Positions 42,287 through 51,209 of a DNA stretch of 64,000 nt are shown piece by piece. A program made the translations under genes and the position numbers. The notes under the pieces are model-generated. The model searched no databases. It was given only the letters and a program-made list of their open reading frames with translations, and was not told the origin of the DNA. How positions within the stretch are numbered: position 1 is the stretch's first letter; each line of letters begins with the position of its first letter. The DNA comes from Microcystis aeruginosa NIES-4325. Lineage in GTDB: Bacteria; Cyanobacteriota; Cyanobacteriia; Cyanobacteriales; Microcystaceae. The DNA is taken from positions 1 to 64,000 of the forward strand of contig NZ_BJKP01000019.1 of NCBI RefSeq assembly GCF_008974145.1, written 5' to 3'.

Positions 42287-43927
42287 TCACCAGCTGACTT
42301 TGCCTTGCAGCTTGTTAATTTTTCCCTGACCGATTCCCGATACTCGATCCAAATCTTCTAGGGAAGTAAAGGGTTTTTGTTGCCGGGCTGCGATAATTTT
42401 TTCGGCTAATTTGCCACTGATACTGGGTAAAGTGTCTAATTCCTCTTTTGTGGCAGTGTTTAAATTAATTAAGCGATCGCTTTTAATTGTTGCAGATTGG
42501 GGACAGTTCTTTCTATCCCGTTCGATCCGATTTGTAATAGTTTCCGGCAGTCCTAATTTAGCGGTACGGTAAAGATATTGAAATTCTCGATCGAAATGAG
42601 CTGCAACGGTAGGATTATCGATAATAACTAAAGCTTCATCATTTTGATGGTTAGCAGCTTTTGACCAATTATGAGAACCAGTAATCACAATTTTATCATC
42701 GATTAAACCGAATTTATGGTGTAATTTATCTCCCGCCGCTAGATGGGGAACTCCTAGGGTATTAATTGGGTTTTGCCAAGGCTGATTATCTGGTTCATAA
42801 CGACATTTATTACTGAGAGCAACTCCTAATAAATCTAATCCTTCGCTATAGTATCGGAAGGCAAAACTAGGATCAATTAAAGCTTTAATTTCTATCCCTT
42901 TTTGATGTCGTTGGGCGAGAATATTAGCTAAGGGCTGTTCCGTAAAGACAAACAGGGCTAAATTCACGGATTTTTTAGCTTTATTTAAAGTTTCACCGAT
43001 CAGGCCATTGCTACTAATTGTCCAAGGATAAGTGATAGAATCGGGGGAAAATTTGACCGTCAGACTACTATTACCGATAGTAATTGTTTGCGGTTTTCTG
43101 TGGGGTTTATCTAACCCAAATCTAGGCCGATCTTCCCTTCCCCACATCAGATTAAATTCTCTCTGAAAAACTCTAGCTAGTGGGGGATTAGTAATCACTA
43201 ATAAGTGATTGGTATTCCCAACAGTTTTGGGATTAGAAAAATCTCCATGAATATCACTTAAGGTATAGTTAGCTGAACTGATTAAAGTAGTGTAATTATC
43301 AATAACCATGAATTTATGGTGCATTAAACCGCTACCTTTTGAGCGATCAGAGCTATCATCAATTAGGGGAATACCAGCTTTTTTGAGGATAGTAATTGCA
43401 TCTCTTTGAGCGATTTCCTCTGGACTTAGTTTACCATCTCGATTTAGATCAACTAAATCAAAAAGATTTTGATAACGTTCCTGTTCTCCTTCGCTTAATT
43501 GTTCTTGGTTTTTGGCTAAACTATTAATAGGTTGATTGTAAATATTTTCGAGGATAACCCTAACTTTAATTCCCTGCTGATGACGAGCAACTAAAGCTTG
43601 AGCGATGGCGGGTAAACGTAACTCTTGCACCGCTAGATCGATCGAACTTTTTGCCGAGTTGATGTTATCAATAATAACCTGTTCTAAATTATCACCTGGA
43701 CGATTAATTTGACGATAGGGATCGGTATAATTTGAACCCCGTGCTTGATTATAATTAAAATAGACTTGAATATATTGATCTTGGGGCAAGGGTTGGGGAC
43801 GATTTTGGATAACATTGAGAGAATGACAGCCACCCAAAAGAAAAACTGTTCCTAATAAAAATCCTAACTGTCCCATAGTCCGAATTTTTTTTAATCTCAA
43901 TTTATCTATTACCATTTTTGTCCACAT
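42287..43927 (-). CDS. phospholipase D-like lipoprotein with EF-hand and helix-hairpin-helix
   Basis: The start is ATG 43927, since AGGA lies 11 bases upstream; an open frame continues up to 44071 but without a signal. The 546-residue product has a lipoprotein signal with lipobox LGGC, two PLD HKD motifs (HHKFMVIDNYTTLISSAN and HHKFGLIDDKIVITGSHNWS), a canonical EF-hand loop DLNRDGKLSPEE inserted before the first HKD, and a C-terminal ComEA-like helix-hairpin-helix pair (INLNTATKEELDTLPSISGK, VSGIGQGKINKL). It looks like an extracytoplasmic, possibly calcium-tuned nuclease or phospholipase that binds DNA. Substrate unknown. Confidence 0.88.
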   Translation of the reverse strand: MWTKMVIDKLRLKKIRTMGQLGFLLGTVFLLGGCHSLNVIQNRPQPLPQDQYIQVYFNYNQARGSNYTDPYRQINRPGDNLEQVIIDNINSAKSSIDLAVQELRLPAIAQALVARHQQGIKVRVILENIYNQPINSLAKNQEQLSEGEQERYQNLFDLVDLNRDGKLSPEEIAQRDAITILKKAGIPLIDDSSDRSKGSGLMHHKFMVIDNYTTLISSANYTLSDIHGDFSNPKTVGNTNHLLVITNPPLARVFQREFNLMWGREDRPRFGLDKPHRKPQTITIGNSSLTVKFSPDSITYPWTISSNGLIGETLNKAKKSVNLALFVFTEQPLANILAQRHQKGIEIKALIDPSFAFRYYSEGLDLLGVALSNKCRYEPDNQPWQNPINTLGVPHLAAGDKLHHKFGLIDDKIVITGSHNWSKAANHQNDEALVIIDNPTVAAHFDREFQYLYRTAKLGLPETITNRIERDRKNCPQSATIKSDRLINLNTATKEELDTLPSISGKLAEKIIAARQQKPFTSLEDLDRVSGIGQGKINKLQGKVSW

Positions 43928-44148
43928 AATTATCATTATCCTAGGATTCAGGAGGGAGTTTTTACCTAAGGAGGTTCTCGGACATCGGTATGTACTAAAT
44001 TGATTATAATCAATCCTGATTCTAGATTGAAGACGATAACTTTGTCCTTGATTGCTTAAATCGCTGACCAAAGATGTGACATCTAGTCAGTGAATTTTGT
44101 TATAATCTGGGGGACAATAGCACTGTTCTTCTAGATCTGGGTTTTACC

Positions 44149-46572
44149 ATGACTGAACTTTTACCCCAATGCAGTAATCTGGCTGGTAATGTTAACAGTA
44201 TAATTGAACTATTAAAAGGCGAATCCTCTCTCCGCAATCAACAGGATACCAGCAAGATAGAAATTGCCCTACAAAAAGCCATTTCTCCCAAATTTGAAAT
44301 CGTTTTCGCCGGTGCTTTTAGTGCAGGTAAATCGATGTTAATCAATGCACTTTTAGAGCGAGAATTGCTGTATAGTGCCGAAGGACACGCCACAGGTACA
44401 GAATGTTATATTGAGTACGCAGAAGCTGATGAGGAAAGAGTGGTTTTAACCTTTCTCAGCGAAGCAGAAATTTGTACTTTAGTCGATACCGTCTGTCAAA
44501 ATCTGCAATTAACTAATCCTAGTAACATTAATTCCCAAGAATACTGCAGTCAATTAAACCAATACTGTCAAAAAATTATCGAACAGGAAGGGGGAGAAGG
44601 CAAATCCGAGCGAGCTAAACAAGCTCAGGGTTTAAAATTATTAATTGAAGGATTTACTCAAAATCGTGAGCGAATCCATACGCTGCATAATGCCACCTAT
44701 TCCATGGAACAATTTCACTTTTCTAATTTAGCAGAAGCGGCCAGTTTTGCCCGTCGTGGTAGTAATAGTGCCGTCTTAAAACGTCTAGAATATTACTGTC
44801 ATCATCCTCTCCTTAAAGATGGTAACGTTTTGGTAGATTTGCCCGGTATTGATGCCCCAGTCAAAAAAGATGCCGACTTAGCCTATCGTAAAATAGAACA
44901 TCCTGATACTTCGGCAGTGGTTTGTGTTTTAAAGGCTGCTTCTGCGGGAGAATTAGCCACAGAAGAAACGGAATTACTCGAAAAAATTGGCTCTAATGCT
45001 GGTATTCGTGATCGAGTTTTTTATGTTTTTAACCGCATTGATGAAACCTGGTACTCAGCCCAACTAAAACAGCGTTTAGAAAACCTGATTCAAACGCAAT
45101 TTCGTGATACTTCCCGCATTTACAAAACCAGCGGACTTTTAGGGTTTTATGGGTATCAGGTGAAAAATCAAACCAATATTAATCAGCGTTATGGTTTAGA
45201 TTCTATTTTTGCCGAAAGTGTGAAAAATTTAGGAGGACAAGAAGAAACACCGCAATTTGTCAGCGAGTTTAATAACTATTGTGCCAACTCTGGTAAATTA
45301 CTGGCAACTCCCTTTAAAGTTTCCATCCACGGTTATGAAACTCCCAATAAAAATTATTTTCGAGTTTTAAGTGAGTGGGGAACTCCTTTACTAGAGCAGT
45401 TAATTGCTGATAGCGGTATCGAAGAATTTCGCAGGGCAATTACTCGTTATCTCACGGAGGAAAAACGTCCGCAATTGTTTGCAACTTTAGCTGATGATTT
45501 ACAATCTCTTTGCATCACTCTCAAAAATTATTATCAAGGGATTTATAGTGATTTAGAAAGTCAACCACGAGAAATTGAGGCGATGAAAGCTCTGGAGTTA
45601 AATCACCTCAATCAAGAGTTAAAGGAAGTGGGAGAGAAATTAACTAAACATATCGATGGTTATGTCAACGCTATCGTGGTTAATAGCGATGAAAAATTTG
45701 AGGAAGACTTTAAGAAACTGAAAGCGAGAATGGTATCAAGATTGTATGAGTTATTAAATACTTTTTCTGTCAGAAATGCTTACTCGCAAGCGACTTTAAC
45801 CCATCCCCGCAATGCTACAGCACCTTTATTAGCAGTATTAGTGGAAGCTTTTTATTATCTGTCTAACCAGCTAGAAGATGTGTTAATTGAGGAGTCAACC
45901 AGTTTAATTAGTCGCTTTTGTCAGCGTCTTTTAGATGCGGTAAGACAAGGTGATTATTATCGGCAAATCTACCGCTTATTAGGTAATGATGGCCACCTAG
46001 AAAGTCAGCTAAAACAGCTAGAATTGCAGTTAATTCATGCCTTGATTTCCGAAGCAAAAACTGAGTGTGATCGCTATGTACGAGAAAATCATAATTTTTA
46101 CAACGAAGGCACTTTTTCTATCTTTCAATTTCGGCAAACTGTGCAAAAAACTGCCCAAGGTTATGACTGTGAAAGTATTCTTGCTGCCGAACCTGCTATC
46201 CGTCAATTACTTATGTTAGATTTTGAGCCAAAAGTATCAGCGACTCAGAAAAACTTCCGTCAAACCATTAATAATACTTTAAAAAATCAATTGATACCAA
46301 TGGCGAAAAAACAAGCCGATACTATTCTACAACAGTTCAATCAAGCTCGTTCCTATCTAGAACAAACCTTAGAACAGGAAGCGGCGGAAAAAATTGCTAA
46401 TAATGCCCGCAAACAGGAAGAAATTAACCAAAAAATTGAGGATTATAACCAAGCGATAAACTCTCTCAATACTTGTTTAACTGCTATGGGTTTACAGAAA
46501 AATCATTTACCTGTAATTGGTGAACAAGAATTAGAGATTGTCCCTGAAGTTGTTAATCACTCCAGCAATTAA
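44149..46572 (+). CDS. bacterial dynamin-like GTPase
   Basis: The 807-residue protein has a dynamin-type GTPase domain: G1 FAGAFSAGKSMLINALL near 55, switch I around HATGTECYIEY, G3 VLVDLPGIDAPV near 230 and G4 VFNRIDE near 298. Long helical segments follow (about 450-780) as expected for the neck/trunk, with a hydrophobic patch near 565-580 (APLLAVLVEAFYYL) that may touch membrane. Family members (BDLP of Nostoc) remodel or repair membranes. It is a single copy here, without the tandem partner found in some bacteria, and converges on an ABC exporter gene. Confidence 0.9.
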   Translation: MTELLPQCSNLAGNVNSIIELLKGESSLRNQQDTSKIEIALQKAISPKFEIVFAGAFSAGKSMLINALLERELLYSAEGHATGTECYIEYAEADEERVVLTFLSEAEICTLVDTVCQNLQLTNPSNINSQEYCSQLNQYCQKIIEQEGGEGKSERAKQAQGLKLLIEGFTQNRERIHTLHNATYSMEQFHFSNLAEAASFARRGSNSAVLKRLEYYCHHPLLKDGNVLVDLPGIDAPVKKDADLAYRKIEHPDTSAVVCVLKAASAGELATEETELLEKIGSNAGIRDRVFYVFNRIDETWYSAQLKQRLENLIQTQFRDTSRIYKTSGLLGFYGYQVKNQTNINQRYGLDSIFAESVKNLGGQEETPQFVSEFNNYCANSGKLLATPFKVSIHGYETPNKNYFRVLSEWGTPLLEQLIADSGIEEFRRAITRYLTEEKRPQLFATLADDLQSLCITLKNYYQGIYSDLESQPREIEAMKALELNHLNQELKEVGEKLTKHIDGYVNAIVVNSDEKFEEDFKKLKARMVSRLYELLNTFSVRNAYSQATLTHPRNATAPLLAVLVEAFYYLSNQLEDVLIEESTSLISRFCQRLLDAVRQGDYYRQIYRLLGNDGHLESQLKQLELQLIHALISEAKTECDRYVRENHNFYNEGTFSIFQFRQTVQKTAQGYDCESILAAEPAIRQLLMLDFEPKVSATQKNFRQTINNTLKNQLIPMAKKQADTILQQFNQARSYLEQTLEQEAAEKIANNARKQEEINQKIEDYNQAINSLNTCLTAMGLQKNHLPVIGEQELEIVPEVVNHSSN

Positions 46573-46597
46573 TATGGGGAAATTATCGGCATGAAGC

Positions 46598-46619
46598 GCC
46601 AATTCAGACTTGAATTGGC
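46598..46619. terminator. inverted repeat in convergent gap
   Basis: GCCAATTCA (46598-46606) and TGAATTGGC (46611-46619) form a perfect 9-bp stem with a 4-base loop. A near-identical inverted repeat occurs at 28986-29007, also between convergent genes. No T-run follows. Confidence 0.55.
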
Positions 46620-46672
46620 CTTGTCTTTGAGTAAACAATGCAAGTTATAACCGTGCAAAGTACATTTTAAGA

Positions 46673-48487
46673 CTAAACCAGTTCACCGCTTTCCTGTAAA
46701 GAGTGGAGACGTTGATAGATTCCCTGCTGATTTAATAATTGGTCATGGCTACCGATCTCGACAATGCGACCATTATCCAAGACGACAATTTGATCAGCTT
46801 CTCGAACGGTACTGAGACGGTGGGCGATAATAATCGTGGTGCGAGTGCCTAAAATGGATTTCATGGCTAGTTGAATGGCTCTTTCTGACTCATAATCTAA
46901 GCTAGAAGTGGCCTCATCAAAAACTAACACATCTGGATCAACAATTAACGCCCTAGCAATTCCTAAACGCTGTCTTTGTCCCCCCGAAAGACGCACGCCC
47001 CTTTCCCCTACAATAGTGGAATAACCATTAGGTAATTCCTGAATAAATTCATCGACTCGGGCAATTTGACAGGCTTCTTCTACCTTCTCAAAGCTAATAT
47101 TAGGATTACCATAGGTGAGATTTTCTAACACCGTACCATTAAACACATCTACTTCTTGATGAACAATCGCTAACCGTCGCCGATACCAAGTGACATCTAA
47201 GCGACGAATATCCTCGCCATCCATCAGAATTTGCCCTTGATTCGGTTCAAAATAGCGGAAAAGTAACTTAACTAAAGTGGATTTTCCCGAACCCGATTTT
47301 CCCACTAATGCCACGGTTTGATAGGGTTCAATCAGCAAATTAATATCCTTGAGAATGGTTCTTTCAGGACTATAGCCAAAGCTGAGATTACTTAATTCGA
47401 CTTTCCCTGTAAAATGATAGAGATTATCTTGGGCATGATCGGCTAAAAGACTACCAGCATCAGTGCCACTAGGCAAGTTGATAAATTCCTGTAAACGGGC
47501 CATAGAAGCATAACGACGAGCGAAAGTTTCTGCCATTTGGGATAGGGGATCTAATTCCGCATAGGCCATACTAGCGAGGGTATAGGTGGTGATAAAATGC
47601 CCGATCGAGATTTTCTGTTGAACGGTGGCTAGGAGAGTAAAGAAAAATACTCCAAATAAACTAGCTTGGACGAGAGTTTTTTCCCAAGTAATTAAGTCCA
47701 CATAACCCTTATGAATGCGATGGATAACGTAGGTAAATTCTCTCTCTAAACGCTGTTTTTGACGATATAATTCCTGTCCTTCTGTGGCAAAAGCTTTGAC
47801 GGTTTTGATATTAGTAATAATCTCAGAATTGCGACTTTGGGTATTTTCGATGTGCCGATCAAGAATCCTTTCTTTTTGCATTAAATCTTTTAAATCTCTG
47901 ACAATAAAAACTAGAATTAATACAAAAGAAATAACAAAAGCGAGGGCGATTTGCCATTGAATTACCCAAATAACAATAAAGATACCAAAAACTCTAAACA
48001 ATTTTGGGATCATCATTCCCGCCACTTCGGGATAAGTCCAAGTATAACTTTCCATCCCTTTGGCAATCCGGTTAGCGATGCGTCCTGGATTATTTTCATC
48101 GTAAAAAGATAGGGGTAAGGTGAGAATTTTGGCAATAATTTGTTTGAGATGATCTCGTCGCGCTCTTAAGGATATTTCCCAGTGAAACCATACACCAAGC
48201 CAAGGCTGAATTGGTGCTTTAATTACCGTGGTTAGGAAAATTAAGCCTAATAATACCGCCAAACTAACCCACTTTTCCGAGGCAAAGGGAGTTAAAATCA
48301 TGGTGCGATTAACTAAAGATTGCACGAATCCATCTAAAGGTTGATCGGAAAGAACATTAAGAATCTGTCCGACAGCGTAGGGAACCATCAGATCGATAAT
48401 TTCAAAGACACTGGAGGCAGCAATGCTCAAAAAGGCGGCTTTTTGATAATTGCGATAGTAACTGATAATATCCCGTAAGGAAGCCAT
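46673..48487 (-). CDS. ABC transporter with fused membrane and ATPase domains (MsbA/ABCB type)
   Basis: A half-transporter of 604 residues. The N-terminal membrane domain (about 15-320) has around six helices and the ENPGRIANRIAKGMESYTW coupling region. The ATPase domain (about 355-600) has Walker A ALVGKSGSGKSTLV, Q-loop VHQEVDVFNG, signature RLSGGQRQRLGIARAL, Walker B VLVFDEATSSLD and the switch His in IIAHRLSTV. It exports lipids, peptides or drugs; the substrate cannot be told. Single gene, with a palindrome in the upstream region. Confidence 0.94.
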   Translation of the reverse strand: MASLRDIISYYRNYQKAAFLSIAASSVFEIIDLMVPYAVGQILNVLSDQPLDGFVQSLVNRTMILTPFASEKWVSLAVLLGLIFLTTVIKAPIQPWLGVWFHWEISLRARRDHLKQIIAKILTLPLSFYDENNPGRIANRIAKGMESYTWTYPEVAGMMIPKLFRVFGIFIVIWVIQWQIALAFVISFVLILVFIVRDLKDLMQKERILDRHIENTQSRNSEIITNIKTVKAFATEGQELYRQKQRLEREFTYVIHRIHKGYVDLITWEKTLVQASLFGVFFFTLLATVQQKISIGHFITTYTLASMAYAELDPLSQMAETFARRYASMARLQEFINLPSGTDAGSLLADHAQDNLYHFTGKVELSNLSFGYSPERTILKDINLLIEPYQTVALVGKSGSGKSTLVKLLFRYFEPNQGQILMDGEDIRRLDVTWYRRRLAIVHQEVDVFNGTVLENLTYGNPNISFEKVEEACQIARVDEFIQELPNGYSTIVGERGVRLSGGQRQRLGIARALIVDPDVLVFDEATSSLDYESERAIQLAMKSILGTRTTIIIAHRLSTVREADQIVVLDNGRIVEIGSHDQLLNQQGIYQRLHSLQESGELV

Positions 48488-48612
48488 AACATCAAGTAAA
48501 TTGCCAATTTTTAACTTCTATCTGGTAACTGCTAACTGAAGAGACTAAAGGCACTTTTGGGATTGTTTTTCTGGAGTTACCATTATACTACAATACTACA
48601 AAAATCTGCCGA

Positions 48613-48628
48613 CCTAGAAATTTCTAGG
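48613..48628. promoter_or_regulatory. perfect 16-bp palindrome upstream of the ABC exporter gene
   Basis: CCTAGAAATTTCTAGG lies about 125 bases upstream of the exporter start codon. A perfect palindrome of this length is a reasonable operator candidate, but no regulator is known and chance or decayed repeat origin remains possible. Confidence 0.35.
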
Positions 48629-48731
48629 ACAAAAGCCTTGTCATAGTCTTGTATTCTCAATCAGCTATTAGTCAGGAGACGATGCCAGATCAGCTTATAT
48701 TTCATCCTCGTCAGAAGCACCAGAGATCAAT

Positions 48732-49026
48732 TTATCTAAAATTTTGACGAATATTATCACAAAAATTAATAAATTTCTGAAAGGTTTTTAAGTGTTCGGT
48801 TTTATCGATACGCTTTTTTAATTGATTAAGATAGTATTGTTCTTGAGCTTCCCCAGGGAATTTTTTAGAATAAGACAAACCTTTAGCTTCAAAAATAGAC
48901 TTTAGATAAGCAAAATGAAAATCGGCATGATTTCTGCAATTAAATCTACCCATTAGTTCGGGATCATTTTCGTAAACATCATAGGGTTGAACATAATCAG
49001 CTAAAAGTCCCTGTAAAGTTTGTCTG
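48732..49026 (-). pseudogene. 3' fragment of an unidentified gene, cut by a MITE
   Basis: A frame open from the MITE border at 49026 to a stop at 48732 encodes TLQGLLADYVQPYDVYENDP, ELMGRFNCRNHADFHFAYL and a helical Lys-rich end. An internal ATG at 48953 would give 73 residues, but homologous-looking coding sequence continues upstream of it, so the real start has been lost with the MITE insertion. Family not recognised. Confidence 0.6.
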
Positions 49027-49127
49027 ATACTAAATCCGTTAAGTATAGGCTACATATCAGGACAGGCAATAGGCACTCATGCAATAGGGGCAATAGATAA
49101 TCAGTCTTTAATAACCAGATTTAGTAT
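49027..49127. mobile_element. MITE with ATACTAAATC terminal inverted repeats, copy 1
   Basis: 101 bp that begin ATACTAAATCCGTTAAG and end AACCAGATTTAGTAT; the ends are inverted repeats of about 14 bases. It has strong similarity to 54231-54363, sharing GGCACTCATGCAA and GATAATCAG or AATAATCAG blocks. Non-coding. It disrupts the gene fragment at 48732-49026. Confidence 0.8.
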
Positions 49128-49193
49128 GACGAGATGACAAAGAAGCCTGAAATCCTTATGATAAGAGAAGTGTAGCAAAATGTAGCCAAAAAA

Positions 49194-49216
49194 GAAGTTG
49201 CTATGATAGCAACTTC
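49194..49216. repeat. perfect hairpin before transposase remnant
   Basis: GAAGTTGCTA and TAGCAACTTC form a 10-bp stem with a 3-base loop, 16 bases before the remnant transposase start. It may be part of the element's left end. Confidence 0.6.
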
Positions 49217-49231
49217 AGGAAAATCAACCAA

Positions 49232-49405
49232 ATGTCACCAGAAAGTTACTAAAATCATCTAGTCACACAAGTCAATAAAGCGCAGTACCTAATTCTATCT
49301 ATCCTAGTACAATTGCTGCAGAGCTACCGATGGGTCAACCTAGAAGAGTTAGCAAATAAATTACCTTTCCCCATTTTGTGGGAAAAAGGATTAACTAAAT
49401 GCTGA
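49232..49405 (+). pseudogene. IS4-type transposase N-terminal remnant
   Basis: The frame from ATG 49232 reads MSPESY, a stop, then NHLVTQVNKAQYLILSILVQ and LLQSYRWVNLEELANKLPFP before a TGA at 49405. The string LLQ-x-x-x-x-V-x-L-E-E-L-A-x-x-L-P-x-P-I is the N-terminus of IS4-family transposases common in Microcystis (from memory). The catalytic part is gone. Confidence 0.65.
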
Positions 49406-49779
49406 ATAATGATAAAACCCTTTTAAAATAAGGCTTTTGACCTGTTAAAATCCGATGTTAGTGCCAGCTAACGCCTGGGTAGAGTCTTGGCAAATGTTTT
49501 ATGTTGAAACTCAGGCATTAACGAACTTAAGCCCCCATAAGTGTGCTAATTATCGCCGAGATATACGAGCAGCAACCCTTAGACAGTCTAGACTTTAGCT
49601 TGCTATATCACCCATTCAGTCCACAATCTTAGCATAAATTTTTCCAGTCGGCAAAAATGCCAACCCTGCCTGATTATTTTAAGCACTACAATCTCTTATT
49701 ATTATTTTTACCATAATTTTTTGTTAATGTTGCGATTCAACTGCTAAACTCTAAGGTTTACTCCATCAAGCCCACGATA
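49406..49779. other. decayed intergenic sequence
   Basis: No convincing gene. The block shows scattered stops in all frames and probably represents the rest of the lost IS element and old flanks. Confidence 0.4.
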
Positions 49780-49871
49780 CTATAGCAATCCTTATCTACT
49801 TTGTGAACTAACTCGTAGCGGATAGACAGGAGGCAGCAGATGAGTTTATATTTCATTTAGGACTGCTATAG
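49780..49871. mobile_element. MITE-like element with CTATAGCA terminal inverted repeats
   Basis: 92 bp with ends CTATAGCAATCCT and AGGACTGCTATAG, inverted repeats with one mismatch in 13. The TATAGC end resembles the element at 32961-33062, so both may be mobilised by the same (IS630-like) transposase. It ends 6 bases before the stop codon side of the FkbM gene. Confidence 0.6.
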
Positions 49872-49877
49872 GTATGT

Positions 49878-50693
49878 TTATGACAAGTACTTAGAAAAAA
49901 TTTTAGCTATTTTATCAGTCGGGATAAAAATGAGATCATTGATGTAAATAGCTCCTGGCAATTTTTTGTCTATACCTATATTTTTAGGATTCTGATGCTC
50001 AACAAGATTAAATCTTTCTAAAGGAAGTAGCTTGTTATCACAAATAAAGAAGCCCTTATAATCTCTGACATAGAAAAATTGTTTTATAGATTCTATAGCT
50101 CCTTCTCTGTGCCGTTCTTCTACTTCAATTAAGAAATTCGGTTGAGATGATGCAATAGTTTTTTCTGCACCTTGTAAAACCCCTAATTCATGACCTTCTA
50201 CATCTATTTTTATAAACCCCACGTTCTCTAGATTAAAGCTATCAAGGGTTTTACACTCAGCCTTTATAATTTTAGTTGAAAGATCGCTAAGAGTATTACT
50301 GGTTTCTATCGATGAGAGTCCTACTAGCTCTTTCCCGTCTAATAATGGTATCCGCAAATCCACCATAACTTCTCGGTCAGATAACGCACATTGATGAACG
50401 ATAACAGACTGGGACGGAAAATTAGTTCTTAACCTTTTAGCAAGGTTGGGTAAAGGTTCAAATGCAATTATTTGTCTAGCTCTTCTCATCATAAAAGGGA
50501 TAAGCTGGCCATTGTTAGAGCCGATGTCTAATGCAACTTTTGAGTAGGGGCATAGACACTTTAAAACTTCCGTTTCTAGATAGGGCTTTGATTTTAAATT
50601 ATAATCATAAAAGTTATATATAAGTTCTTTGAGTATAGGAGGAAAATATAATTGAATATAACTTTGAATTTTTCTCTTAAACAATAAGTCCAT
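49878..50693 (-). CDS. FkbM family methyltransferase
   Basis: A SAM-dependent O-methyltransferase of 271 residues. The SAM motif is VALDIGSNNGQLIPFM near 53, with IIAFEPLPNLAKRL following; the family hallmark FIKIDVEGHELGVLQGAE is near 160 and FLIEVEERH near 187. FkbM enzymes methylate sugars, lipids or secondary metabolites. No biosynthetic cluster is nearby and the flanks are full of mobile debris, suggesting acquisition by transfer. Substrate unknown. Confidence 0.9.
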   Translation of the reverse strand: MDLLFKRKIQSYIQLYFPPILKELIYNFYDYNLKSKPYLETEVLKCLCPYSKVALDIGSNNGQLIPFMMRRARQIIAFEPLPNLAKRLRTNFPSQSVIVHQCALSDREVMVDLRIPLLDGKELVGLSSIETSNTLSDLSTKIIKAECKTLDSFNLENVGFIKIDVEGHELGVLQGAEKTIASSQPNFLIEVEERHREGAIESIKQFFYVRDYKGFFICDNKLLPLERFNLVEHQNPKNIGIDKKLPGAIYINDLIFIPTDKIAKIFSKYLS

Positions 50694-50914
50694 AGTTTTA
50701 TACCAACAGTACTATAATTTAGCTGCTGGGTGCTATTTAAATCTTTCACCCATTGCCCCGAACTGACGTTACTCTATAATAATAGAGCAAAAATGTCAAG
50801 GGTAATTAGTCAGTGCAATAAGAACTGTTAATTGAGAATGGACAGAACCCTGACAGGGACTGTATTATAGATGGCATGGAAATTAACGACTAACTACTGC
50901 CCACCTTAATCAAC

Positions 50915-50948
50915 GCCTCCGACTTCGAATCAGACGGGGGCGGGTTTT
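50915..50948 (+). terminator. terminator-like hairpin with T-run
   Basis: A GC-rich 7-bp stem (one G-T pair), a 13-base loop and a GGGTTTTT tail. No plus-strand gene ends here, so it may be left from a lost gene. Confidence 0.45.
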
Positions 50949-51029
50949 TGGTAGGAAGCTTACCGAAAGCAGAATCAAGAAAACCAAGAGCTAAAAGCTA
51001 GGCTCGATGAGGTAGAGAAAGAGAGGAAT

Positions 51030-51050
51030 CCCCAGCTTGAAAAGCTGGGG
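51030..51050. terminator. strong GC hairpin
   Basis: CCCCAGCTT and AAGCTGGGG form a perfect 9-bp stem with a 3-base loop. No T-run; role uncertain. GGGGTC/GACCCC at 51187-51203 may serve as the lepA terminator. Confidence 0.4.
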
Positions 51051-51209
51051 CTCTTCTGGTTTCTGTGTGGAAACGAGGTCTATACTGATAGTTTATTTAA
51101 CAAAATAGTCCTAAAAGTCTTTCCCAGTAAACATTTCACGATTTCATAAGCAAAAATTATCACACAAAGTCGAGAAGAGCCAAGCTGGGGTCTCTCTGAC
51201 CCCAAGATT

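Larger units (their letters stand above)
50694..51209. other. intergenic region with three hairpins
   Basis: No gene. Hairpins are GCCTCCG/CGGGGGC at 50915-50941 followed by GGGTTTTT (terminator-like, plus direction), CCCCAGCTT/AAGCTGGGG at 51030-51050, and GGGGTC/GACCCC at 51187-51203 just beyond the lepA stop. The rest may hold the FkbM gene promoter. Confidence 0.5.

Noticed and set aside
51059-51074. GTTTCTGTGTGGAAAC, which resembles the ends of a CRISPR repeat
   Set aside because: Only one copy is present and no regularly spaced second repeat or cas gene is nearby.
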